21,697 nucleotides of DNA, from contig DBTR01000006.1 in NCBI GenBank assembly GCA_002307145.1, positions 1,820 through 23,516 of the forward strand, given 5' to 3'. This document shows, piece after piece, positions 5,803 to 13,109 of the stretch. Origin of the DNA: Rhodospirillum sp. UBA1311 (GTDB taxonomy: Bacteria > Pseudomonadota > Alphaproteobacteria > Rhodospirillales > Rhodospirillaceae). The notes beneath the pieces are model-generated. The model was not told where the DNA came from and made no database searches. It saw nothing but the letters and a program-made list of their open reading frames with translations. Positions within the stretch are counted from its first letter, which is position 1; every line of letters begins with the position of its first letter. The position numbers and the translations under genes were made by a program.

Positions 5803-8028
5803 ATGGCGCGCACTTCCCGATACATCGGGAACGCGCGAGAAGGAAGAAAGCGCGAAGCCGGTTTGCGTCGCATTTGGGGGAAGTTCTTGCTGCGGTTTAA
5901 GCGTTTGCGTGTCGCGGTTCTCGCGATTGTGATTCTGGCGGTCGGGGGACTCTCTGCGGCGATTGGACTGATCGCCCTGACGAGCGATGCGGGCACGTTC
6001 CCCGGCGATCCCGGGCCTTCCGATTTCCTCGAACGAGTCCTGCTCGCGGCGGTGCTGGTGCTGGCCGCCGCCGTGCCCCTGGCGCTCGCGGCATTGAAGC
6101 GTCGCGAGCGCAGCCTGGAGCGCATCGGCGTGGAACTCGCGCGGATTCGCGCCCTCGATTTCGTCCGGTCCGGCGAGGCGGAGCTCGATCCCGATACCGC
6201 CGCCCTCGGCTTCGAAATCGGCCTGCTGCGCAAAACGCTGCGCCAGCGCGACCGCGAGTTCGCGGGGGTGCAGGCGAAGCTCGAACGCCTGATCGACCTC
6301 GGCATCGCGATGGGGGCCGAGCGCGACACCGGGCACCTGATGGAAACCATCCTGGTGGGGGCGAAGGAGATCGCCAACGCCGAGGGCGGCACCCTTTACC
6401 TGCGCGACGCCGACGACATTCTCCGCTTCGAGATCATCCACAACGACCGCCTCGGCATCCGCCAGGGCGGCCCCGGCGCGCCGCCGCCTTCGCTGCCGGG
6501 CGTCGCGCTGTTCGGCCCCGACGGCCAGCCCAACCGCAACAACGTCGTCAGCCTCGCGGTGCATGAAGAACGCGCGATCGCGATCGACGACGCCTACGCG
6601 GCGGAAGGCTTCGACTTTTCCGGCACCCGCACCTTCGACGCGCGCACCGGCTACCATTCCCAATCGTTCCTCACCGTGCCCTTGAAGCCGCACGGCGGCG
6701 AGGTCATCGGCGCCGTGCAGCTGATCAACGCGCGCGGCCCCGACGGCCGCGACCCGATCCCGTTCTCGCCCGAGGTGCAACGCTTCGTCGAGGCGTTGGC
6801 CGGGCAGGCGGCGACCGCGCTCGACAACCGCCTGCTCCTCGACGCGCAGGACCGGATCATGGACGGCATGGTGCGCTTCGTCGCCGGCGCGATCGACGCC
6901 AAGAGCCCCTATACCGGCGGTCACTGCGCCCGCGTGCCAGAACTCGCGATGATGCTGGCGCAGGCGGCGAGCGACGCCAGGGAAGGTCCGTTCGCCGATT
7001 TCGCGTTCACCACCGTCGAGGAGTGGCGGGAATTCCGCATCGGCGCGTGGCTGCACGACTGCGGCAAGGTCACCACGCCCGAGCATGTCGTCGACAAGGC
7101 GACCAAGCTCGAAACCATCGCCAATCGCATCCACGAGGTTCGCACCCGCTTCGAAGTGCTGTTGCGCGACGCCGAAATCGCCCGCCTCGAAGCGGTGGCG
7201 GCGGGCAACGATCCGGAAGCGGCCGCCGCCACGTTCGCCCAACGCTCCGCCCAGCTTCACGGCGACTTTGCGTTCGTCGCGGCGTGCAACGTCGGCACCG
7301 AATCGGTGAGCGACGCCGACATCGCGCGTCTGGTGCGGATCGCCGCGACCACCTGGGAACGCCACTTCGACGATCGCCTCGGACTTTCCGAGGCCGAGAT
7401 GGCGCGGCTCGAAGGAATTCCGGTGGCGCCCGTGCCCGCGATCGAGCCGCTGCTCGCCGACCGGCCGGAACACATCGTGCGGCGTGGCCGCGACGATCCG
7501 GCCGTCGACCCGTCGTGGGGGTTCAACCTCAAGGTTCCGTTGCTCCGCTACAACTTCGGCGAACTCCACAATCTCTCGGTCCGGCGCGGCACCCTGACCG
7601 ACGAGGAGCGGGCGGTGATCAACCAGCATATCGTCCAGACCATCATGATGCTCGAAAGCCTTCCCTTCCCGCCGCATCTGCGCCGGGTTCCCGAATACGC
7701 AGGCACCCACCACGAAACCTTGACAGGCTCCGGCTACCCGCGCGGCCTCACCGCCGCCGACCTCTCGATTCCCGCACGGATCATGGCGGTGGCCGACGTG
7801 TTCGAAGCGCTTACCGCCGCCGACCGACCCTACAAGAAGGCCAAGCCGCTTTCCGAGGCGGTGGAGATCCTCCATTGCATGGCCGAGGAACGGGCGATCG
7901 ACCCCGACGTGTTCGCGCTGTTCCTGTCGAGCGGCGTCTGCGACCGTTATGCGCGGCGCTTTCTCACGCCCGAACAGATCGACGGCGTCGACACGGCGCG
8001 CTATCTCGGCGCGGAGACGCCGCGATGA
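5803..8028 (+). CDS. Membrane-anchored GAF/HD-GYP protein, putative cyclic-di-GMP phosphodiesterase
   Basis: This 741-aa protein starts with a basic cytoplasmic tail and two membrane helices (about residues 37-60 and 74-97). A short linker follows, then a GAF domain (about 150-335) and a C-terminal HD-GYP domain. Visible catalytic elements are GGHCARV, the HD pair in HDCGK (418-419), NQH in the next helix, HHE (636-638) and GYP in GSGYP (644-646). HD-GYP enzymes hydrolyse cyclic-di-GMP and thereby favour motility, which fits a flagellar neighbourhood, but activity is inferred. Between HDCGK and GSGYP there are about 225 residues, against roughly 60-70 in simple HD-GYP domains, so the domain carries an insertion of about 160 residues. 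The ATG at 5803 follows GGAGG closely; a GTG at 5800 is an equal alternative. Its stop codon overlaps the next start (ATGA). Confidence 0.88.
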   Translation: MARTSRYIGNAREGRKREAGLRRIWGKFLLRFKRLRVAVLAIVILAVGGLSAAIGLIALTSDAGTFPGDPGPSDFLERVLLAAVLVLAAAVPLALAALKRRERSLERIGVELARIRALDFVRSGEAELDPDTAALGFEIGLLRKTLRQRDREFAGVQAKLERLIDLGIAMGAERDTGHLMETILVGAKEIANAEGGTLYLRDADDILRFEIIHNDRLGIRQGGPGAPPPSLPGVALFGPDGQPNRNNVVSLAVHEERAIAIDDAYAAEGFDFSGTRTFDARTGYHSQSFLTVPLKPHGGEVIGAVQLINARGPDGRDPIPFSPEVQRFVEALAGQAATALDNRLLLDAQDRIMDGMVRFVAGAIDAKSPYTGGHCARVPELAMMLAQAASDAREGPFADFAFTTVEEWREFRIGAWLHDCGKVTTPEHVVDKATKLETIANRIHEVRTRFEVLLRDAEIARLEAVAAGNDPEAAAATFAQRSAQLHGDFAFVAACNVGTESVSDADIARLVRIAATTWERHFDDRLGLSEAEMARLEGIPVAPVPAIEPLLADRPEHIVRRGRDDPAVDPSWGFNLKVPLLRYNFGELHNLSVRRGTLTDEERAVINQHIVQTIMMLESLPFPPHLRRVPEYAGTHHETLTGSGYPRGLTAADLSIPARIMAVADVFEALTAADRPYKKAKPLSEAVEILHCMAEERAIDPDVFALFLSSGVCDRYARRFLTPEQIDGVDTARYLGAETPR

Positions 8029-8519
8029 TCTGGCGCGCCATGACCGAGACCGACCTCGACGCGGTCGAGGCCGCCGCCGCAGTGATCCACCCGGGCTATC
8101 CCGAAGACCGTGGGGTGTTTGCCGAGCGCCTCGCGCTCTGGCCCGAGGGCTGTCGCGTCCTCGAACGGGCGGGCGGCCTCGTGGGCTATGCGATCACCCA
8201 TCCCGGCGTCTACGGCCGGCCGCCCAAGCTCAATACCCTGCTCGGCACGCTCGCCCCCAATGCGGACACGTATTACTTCCACGACATCGCGCTCCTGCCC
8301 GGCGTGCGCGGGCGAGGGGGGGCGCGAGTGCTGGTCGCCGATCTGGCGTCCCTCGCCGAACGGCTGGGCTTCGCCACTCTTTCGCTGGTGGCGGTGAACG
8401 CCTCGCGGCCGATCTGGGAGGCGCAAGGCTTCGACGTGGCGACCGACGCGACCCCCGATCTCGGCAGCTACGGCGGCGAAGCGTGGTTCATGGTGCGCCA
8501 GATTACCGACACATTTTGA
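8025..8519 (+). CDS. GNAT-family N-acetyltransferase
   Basis: The 164-aa product has the GNAT fold pattern: an N-terminal RAMTETDLDAVE strand-helix segment, a central HDIALLPGVRGRGGARVLV stretch containing the acetyl-CoA pyrophosphate-binding R-G-R-G-G-A motif, and the C-terminal ASRPIWEAQGF element typical of motif B. Such enzymes transfer acetyl groups from acetyl-CoA to small molecules or protein amino groups; the substrate is unknown. The start ATG overlaps the HD-GYP stop codon in an ATGA junction, so the two are translationally coupled and probably one transcript. Its last codons overlap a direct-repeat regulatory element that serves the following gene. Confidence 0.88.
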   Translation: MIWRAMTETDLDAVEAAAAVIHPGYPEDRGVFAERLALWPEGCRVLERAGGLVGYAITHPGVYGRPPKLNTLLGTLAPNADTYYFHDIALLPGVRGRGGARVLVADLASLAERLGFATLSLVAVNASRPIWEAQGFDVATDATPDLGSYGGEAWFMVRQITDTF

Positions 8520-8558
8520 TACACTTTCCCGGGATTGCCGACATATCCCTGAGACATG
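8511..8558 (+). promoter_or_regulatory. Shared regulatory element, copy A (before the surface-antigen gene)
   Basis: Two direct repeats, ACATTTT (8511-8517) and ACACTTT (8521-8527), sit at a 10-bp period with GAT between them. They are followed by CCGGG, then CGACAT and GACA (8553-8556). The same layout with identical distances occurs at 20029-20076 before the macA-like gene. A 10-bp direct repeat is the usual binding pattern of OmpR/PhoB-family response regulators; the downstream conserved blocks could be promoter elements. It overlaps the stop codon of the GNAT gene. Confidence 0.6.
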
Positions 8559-8608
8559 CGGGGAGCATCCTTCATCCTGTATCCGTGGCGAGCGGGACAC
8601 CTCAAGGA

Positions 8609-8648
8609 CGGAAGGTGGGCGGTCGCTGATGCGAAGCCCACCCTTCCG
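8609..8648 (+). other. Stem-loop in the 5' region of the surface-antigen gene
   Basis: CGGAAGGTGGGC (8609-8620) pairs with GCCCACCCTTCCG (8636-8648) with one bulged C and a 15-nt loop. It ends 40 bp before the start codon. It could stabilise the mRNA or act as an attenuator; no T-run follows, so it is not a standard terminator. Confidence 0.5.
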
Positions 8649-8688
8649 GGCCTGCTCCACGGCGCAACCAAGGATGAAACGCAGGATC

Positions 8689-9570
8689 ATGTCGTACCGG
8701 AAGACGCTCGTTCTCGCATTTGTCGCTGTGGCCAGTCTCCATGCCACGGACGCATTCGCCGGTCCGCCCGGCGGATGGGGCGGCGACGGCCCGGGACGGG
8801 GTCATGGCGGCTTCGAACATGGCTTCGGCGGCCATGGCCCGGGTTTCGCCCCCGACGGCTGGGCTGGCGGTCACTGGGCCCACGACTGGTGGGACGGTCG
8901 CTACGGGTGGTGGTGGGTGGTCGGCGGCGCGCGGTATTTCTTCGCCGAGCCGGTGTATCCCTACCCAAGCGCGGTGATCCCGCCCGGCATGGTGGCCGCG
9001 CCGCCGCCGCAGAACGCCTACTACTGCGGCAACCCCGCCGGTTACTATCCCGCCGTGGCGCAGTGCTTCGTCGCATGGCAACTGGTGCCGGTCGCGGTGC
9101 AGCCCGCCCCGGTGGTGGTCGCTCCGAGCGCGCCGGTCTACGCAGCGCCCTCGACCTCGACTTCGTCGGTCAAGACCACCGGCGGCACGATCCTGGGCGC
9201 GGTCGGCGGCGGCGTCGCCGGTGCGCAGTTCGGCCAGGGTCAGGGCCGGGTCGCGGCGGCGATCCTCGGCACGGTGCTGGGCGCGTTCGTCGGCCACGAG
9301 GTCGGCGCCTCGCTCGACCGCGCCGATGCGCTGGCGGCGCAACAGGCGGCGCAACAGGCCTATACCGCGCCGGTCGGCCAGACGATTACCTGGAATGCAC
9401 CTTCGACCGCGCATTCGGGCACGATCACCCCGACCCGCGAGGGCCGCGACGCGCAGAACAATGCCTGTCGCGAGTTCAAGCAGACGGTGGTGATCGACGG
9501 CAAGCAGACCGAAGTCACCAGCACCGCCTGCCAGAAGGCCGACGGAACCTGGGTGCAGATCGGCAGCTGA
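8689..9570 (+). CDS. Exported glycine-zipper protein, 17 kDa surface antigen type
   Basis: The 293-aa precursor begins with a clear signal peptide (about residues 1-24, cleavage after DAFA); there is no lipobox cysteine, so it is not an obvious lipoprotein. Next comes a Gly/His/Trp-rich stretch, then a Pro/Val/Ala-rich linker. From residue 165 there is a glycine-zipper segment, GGTILGAVGGGVAGAQFG and ILGTVLGAFVGHEVGASLD, as in Rickettsia 17 kDa antigen-like outer-membrane proteins. The C-terminal 70 residues (WNAPSTAHSGTITPTREG, CREFKQTVVIDGK, ACQKADGTWVQI) match the surface-antigen tail of that group. It probably resides in the outer membrane or periplasm. The ATG at 8689 places the signal peptide best; an in-frame ATG at 8674 would add MKRRI. 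A regulatory element shared with the macA-like gene lies upstream. Confidence 0.8.
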   Translation: MSYRKTLVLAFVAVASLHATDAFAGPPGGWGGDGPGRGHGGFEHGFGGHGPGFAPDGWAGGHWAHDWWDGRYGWWWVVGGARYFFAEPVYPYPSAVIPPGMVAAPPPQNAYYCGNPAGYYPAVAQCFVAWQLVPVAVQPAPVVVAPSAPVYAAPSTSTSSVKTTGGTILGAVGGGVAGAQFGQGQGRVAAAILGTVLGAFVGHEVGASLDRADALAAQQAAQQAYTAPVGQTITWNAPSTAHSGTITPTREGRDAQNNACREFKQTVVIDGKQTEVTSTACQKADGTWVQIGS

Positions 9571-9661
9571 ACGAAACGCAATTTCGGAACGACGGCGAGG
9601 TTTCCCCCCCTTAATCTCGTCGTCCGTCGGTGAAGCGACTCCCCCGTGGCTTCGCCGAACA

Positions 9662-9733
9662 CGATGAGGCTCGCGTCTCCCTGGCCTCATCGCATGGCCG
9701 CCCCCATCTCCCCCGGGGGCGGCCTTCTTTTTT
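9662..9733 (+). terminator. Double hairpin terminator between the surface-antigen gene and flgL
   Basis: A first stem, CGATGAGGC (9662-9670) with GCCTCATCG (9684-9692), is followed by a 10-bp stem GGCCGCCCCC (9696-9705) with GGGGGCGGCC (9715-9724) and TTCTTTTTT. The orientation of the T-run serves the plus-strand gene. The convergent flagellar operon ends at 9746 and may use the hairpins for its own 3' end, though no T-run follows on that strand. Confidence 0.85.
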
Positions 9734-9745
9734 GCAAAAGGAAAT

Positions 9746-10630
9746 TCAGAGGTAGTTGAGAACGCTCACGCTCTTCAGCGAGGAGAGCGCGGCGAACGAC
9801 GCTTCGAGCAGCGTCTCGCGCTGCGACGCGGCGGCGCTCGCGGTGGCGACGTCGACGGTGGTGAGGCTGTCGAGCATCTCCCCTGCGTAGAGCTGGAAGT
9901 CGGTCTGGCTGTCGATCACCGCGTTCAATGTGTCGGTCTGGCTGGAGAGGTTTTCCTGGATGACGCCGAGACCGGAGACCGAAGAGGTGAGGAGGTCGAA
10001 CGCGGATTGCAGGGTCGCGGTGTCGGGGTCTGTGGTGTTCGCGAGGGTTTGCAGCGCTTCGAGAGCATCCGCGAAGGCATCGGCGTCCGCCGCAACGCCG
10101 AAAGTGACGCTCGCGCCGCCGTCCAGCATCACCGTGCGGAGGTTGCTGCCGCCCTGGTAGTACTCGGTGTTGGTGCCCGCGACGTAATCGGTGTCGTCGA
10201 TGTCGACCGGCTGGGTCGTGGTCGCGCCGCCCGAGAACACATAGCTGCCGGCATACTGGGTGTTGAGCAGGCTGACGATGTTTTCCAGCGCGCTTTGGGC
10301 GGTTGCCTGCAGGGTCGTGCCGTCGTCGGATTCGCCGATCGCGGCGGTCACGTCGGTGAGCATGTCCTGGACCAGGTCGACGATGCTGCCGACCGCCGAA
10401 TACGCGACTTCGAGTTCGCTCGTCGCGCTTTCCGCCTGGCTCGACAGGTGCTCGGATCGGGAAATGTCGGCAGTCAGTCCGGATGCCGCGCCCGCCTGGC
10501 CGTCGAGGCCGCTCAAGGACGACGATTTCACCCCGGAGGATTGTTGCTGCAGGGCTTCGGCGTAGCTGCTCTGCACGCGAAGCGCCTGACTGATCATCTG
10601 GGTGTTCATTCCTGCGGTGGATACACGCAT
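9746..10630 (-). CDS. flgL: Flagellar hook-filament junction protein FlgL (HAP3)
   Basis: This 294-aa protein is FlgL, the second of two proteins joining the hook to the filament. The N-terminus, MRVSTAGMNTQMISQALRVQ, and the C-terminal helix ending in LLEASFAALSSLKSVSVLNYL form the paired coiled-coil D0/D1 core typical of flagellin-like proteins. The motif YAGSYVFSGGATTTQPVD is a FlgL hallmark. No cysteine is present. It is the last gene of the minus-strand flagellar operon, 13 bp downstream of flgK, and has a GGAGC ribosome binding site. The middle part is rich in D, S, T and A. Length is close to the family norm of about 300. Confidence 0.92.
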   Translation of the reverse strand: MRVSTAGMNTQMISQALRVQSSYAEALQQQSSGVKSSSLSGLDGQAGAASGLTADISRSEHLSSQAESATSELEVAYSAVGSIVDLVQDMLTDVTAAIGESDDGTTLQATAQSALENIVSLLNTQYAGSYVFSGGATTTQPVDIDDTDYVAGTNTEYYQGGSNLRTVMLDGGASVTFGVAADADAFADALEALQTLANTTDPDTATLQSAFDLLTSSVSGLGVIQENLSSQTDTLNAVIDSQTDFQLYAGEMLDSLTTVDVATASAAASQRETLLEASFAALSSLKSVSVLNYL

Positions 10631-10643
10631 GGTCGGGGCTCCG

Positions 10644-12365
10644 TCAGTTCATCATCGTGATCAAGGAATCCCACATCGCCTGCGCGGTGGTAAGGATCTG
10701 GGCGGCGGCTTCGTAGTCCTGCTGGTAGGTGGTCAATCGCGCGGTTTCCTCGTCGACGTTGACGCCGTAGGTGTTGGAGAAACTCGTCGACAACGTGTCG
10801 GAGGTCGCGGAGCTGGTCGTCGCGGTGTCGCTCGCGGTCTCGGCCCGGTCGGCGGTGTCGTCGATGATCATCTGGGCGTAGCCCGAGATGCTCGTCTTGG
10901 TCGACGACAGGTTGCCTGCCGCTGCGAAGCTCTGGGAATCGTCCATGGCGTTGTAGATCGCCTGCAGCGCGGTGGTGTCGTCCACCGCGTAGGCCGCGTC
11001 GCCGACCGTGGTCGAGGCGACGGCGGCAACCGCCATGCCTTGGGTCGAGAGGGTCTCGGATACTCCGAGGGTTCCGGCGCTGCCGGTGAGGATGTCGTAC
11101 ATCCCCATGGCGGAATTGAACCCTGTGCCGTCGAGGGTGCCGTCGCCGGTGAGGATCACCCCGGCGTCGCTGTCGGTGGCGGTCACCACGAGGTGGCCGT
11201 CGGAATCGAGCGATGCGGAAATCCCGGAAACCGCGTTGAGCTCGTCGAGGACGTCCTGCATCGTCGAGCAGCCCGAAAGGTCGATGTCGGCGGAAGCGGT
11301 GACCTCGCCGTCGGAATCGGTCAGGACCACGGTCAGGGTGCCCGAGCCGACGATCGCGTCGGTTGCGGCGACGCTTGCCGAGCCGGTGAGGGAATTGGGC
11401 GGCGGCACCGGCGTCGCGGCGTTGGCGGCCGCATTGACGGCGGACTGCACCGCGTCGGAGAGCGCGTCGATCTCATCCTGAATCCCGGGCAGGGTTTCGT
11501 CGCGAAGTTCGACGAGCGCGCCGATGGTGCCGCCGGTCAGGCTGGCGGTGACATCCTTTCCGTCGATCATGATCCCGGAGATCGAACCGCTGCCGTCGCT
11601 GGCGTAGACCGAGTCCGAGGTCAGCGTGCCGCCCGCCGAGTAGCTCAGTTCGTGGACCGAGGAGGTCAGCAGCGCGGTTCCCGAACTGGTGTAGATCTGC
11701 ACCGCGCCGGCCGACGTGGTGAAGGTGTTGATATCCATGTATTGGCCGAGTTCCTCAAGGGCTGCCCGGCGCTGGTCTTCGAGGTCCGAGGTCGAGGTGC
11801 CGTTGGCGGTGGCCTTGGTGATCTGGTCGTTGAGGTCGTCGATCTGGTTGAGGAGATCGTTGACCGATTCGACCGATTCGGAGATCGACTGGTCGGCCGA
11901 GGTGCGCACCGACTGGATCGAATCGGTGATGTCGTTGACCGAACTGGCCCAAGTCGCGAGGGCCTCGGTGAGGGCGTCGGCGGCACTGGTGTCGGCCGGA
12001 TCCGCAATCGCGTCTGAGAGCGCGGTCTGCAGGTCGGAGAGCGCGTTGGTCAGGTCGCCGCCGTCGTCGGTGGTGCCGAGCGCGGCGGAGATGGTTTCGA
12101 GGTAGGAGGCGATCGTCGCATCGTAGGACGCGGTCGAGATCGCGGAAACCAGGCTCTCGTGGAGCTTTTCGTCCACGTCGCTGCCGGTGCCGATGACTTG
12201 TACGCCGGTGCCCACGCCGCCGACAGTGCGGGTCGTGACGTCGGCGGTCTTCGCCGTGTATCCGGTCGTCTCCGCGTTCGAGATGTTGGTCGAAGCGAGC
12301 GAAATCCGGGTTTGGGCGACCGACAGGCCGCTGTTGGCGATGGAAATAATGCTGGAAATCGACAT
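10644..12365 (-). CDS. flgK: Flagellar hook-associated protein FlgK (HAP1)
   Basis: The 573-aa protein is FlgK, the first hook-filament junction protein. The N-terminal SLASTNISNAETTGYTAK segment is the conserved rod/hook/HAP signature. The C-terminal YGVNVDEETARLTTYQQDY and AAQILTTAQAMWDSLITM are the standard HAP1 tail. The central region is variable, very acidic and Ser/Thr-rich, with only about five lysines, and includes one cysteine (residue 366), unusual for an axial flagellar protein. The ribosome binding site GGGGGAG precedes the ATG. It is secreted by the flagellar type III apparatus with the help of FlgN, whose gene lies directly upstream. Confidence 0.94.
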   Translation of the reverse strand: MSISSIISIANSGLSVAQTRISLASTNISNAETTGYTAKTADVTTRTVGGVGTGVQVIGTGSDVDEKLHESLVSAISTASYDATIASYLETISAALGTTDDGGDLTNALSDLQTALSDAIADPADTSAADALTEALATWASSVNDITDSIQSVRTSADQSISESVESVNDLLNQIDDLNDQITKATANGTSTSDLEDQRRAALEELGQYMDINTFTTSAGAVQIYTSSGTALLTSSVHELSYSAGGTLTSDSVYASDGSGSISGIMIDGKDVTASLTGGTIGALVELRDETLPGIQDEIDALSDAVQSAVNAAANAATPVPPPNSLTGSASVAATDAIVGSGTLTVVLTDSDGEVTASADIDLSGCSTMQDVLDELNAVSGISASLDSDGHLVVTATDSDAGVILTGDGTLDGTGFNSAMGMYDILTGSAGTLGVSETLSTQGMAVAAVASTTVGDAAYAVDDTTALQAIYNAMDDSQSFAAAGNLSSTKTSISGYAQMIIDDTADRAETASDTATTSSATSDTLSTSFSNTYGVNVDEETARLTTYQQDYEAAAQILTTAQAMWDSLITMMN

Positions 12366-12385
12366 TGCGGGAACTCCCCCGGAGA

Positions 12386-12838
12386 TCAGGCGCTCAGGTG
12401 GAGGCCCCCGGCCGAACGCGCCCCGCGCGGCCGAGTATCGCCGTTCGCGGCATAGCCCAGGCTGTCGCGGCGCTCGCGCTCGGCGAGGGCGGTCATCACC
12501 GCCTCGACGCGGAGCGCGGTGGCCGCCTTGCGGGCATTGAGCAGCGCCTGGTTGTCCTTAAGCCGTCGCACCAGGCTGCGAATGCCCGATTCCATGGCGA
12601 CGACGTCAAGCTCGCCCGCCGCATGCAGCGCTGCGGTCCGGGGGCGAAGCGCGGAGGTCAACCGCGCGTAGTTGGAGCCGAGCATTTCCTTGCGGCGCAC
12701 CAGCTCTTGCGGCAACACCTCGCCGGGAGTGGCGAGAAGCGCATTCTCCTGGTCGATCACCTGGATCAGCTCGCTGAGGACGGCGAGAAAGTTATGGAGG
12801 GTCTTGCGGTCGAGGGAAGCGATGGAAGGTTCGGTCAT
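12386..12838 (-). CDS. flgN: FlgN-family export chaperone
   Basis: The 150-aa protein is predicted to be almost entirely helical, with heptad-like leucines in LHNFLAVLSELIQVIDQE followed by ENALLATP. This is the pattern of FlgN, the cytoplasmic chaperone that binds FlgK and FlgL before secretion. Position supports this: it lies 20 bp upstream of flgK in the same operon. The GAGGAGC ribosome binding site is strong. The C-terminal 30 residues are Arg/Gly-rich and probably disordered; in known FlgN proteins the C-terminal region binds the junction proteins. Sequence identity in this family is always low, so part of the assignment rests on context. Confidence 0.75.
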   Translation of the reverse strand: MTEPSIASLDRKTLHNFLAVLSELIQVIDQENALLATPGEVLPQELVRRKEMLGSNYARLTSALRPRTAALHAAGELDVVAMESGIRSLVRRLKDNQALLNARKAATALRVEAVMTALAERERRDSLGYAANGDTRPRGARSAGGLHLSA

Positions 12839-12851
12839 GGCGTAGCGCTCC

Positions 12852-13109
12852 TCAACGGGGTGACAGACGCAGCGACTGGGCGCGTCCGTAGGCGGTGGCG
12901 ACGGACCGGGACTGGCGCGACCGGCTGAGACGGGCGCGCATGTCGGCGCGCGCGATCCGCATCAACCGGAGCCCGGCTTCGAGGTCCACGATCATGGCGA
13001 TACGCTGGGCGCGGGACGCCTCGCTTCCCATCCGCGCTGCGGCGCGGCAGAGAACGTCGAGGCGCTTCAGCGCGGTATCGAGATAGGCGAGGTCGGTTTT
13101 CGGAGCCAT
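12852..13109 (-). CDS. Small basic helical protein of unknown function in the flagellar operon
   Basis: An 85-aa gene lies between flgE and flgN. Its start ATG overlaps the flgE stop in a TAATG junction, and its stop is 13 bp before flgN. The product begins MAPKTDLAYLDTALKR and has about 16 arginines and two lysines against roughly seven acidic residues, so it is strongly basic, and it looks helical. There is one cysteine, no signal peptide and no membrane segment. In the raw reading frame it is hidden at the end of a 468-codon open frame antisense-like to flgE codons. I do not recognise the family. Its place suggests a role in hook or junction assembly, for example a chaperone partner or regulator, but this is only inferred. 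Confidence 0.72.
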   Translation of the reverse strand: MAPKTDLAYLDTALKRLDVLCRAAARMGSEASRAQRIAMIVDLEAGLRLMRIARADMRARLSRSRQSRSVATAYGRAQSLRLSPR

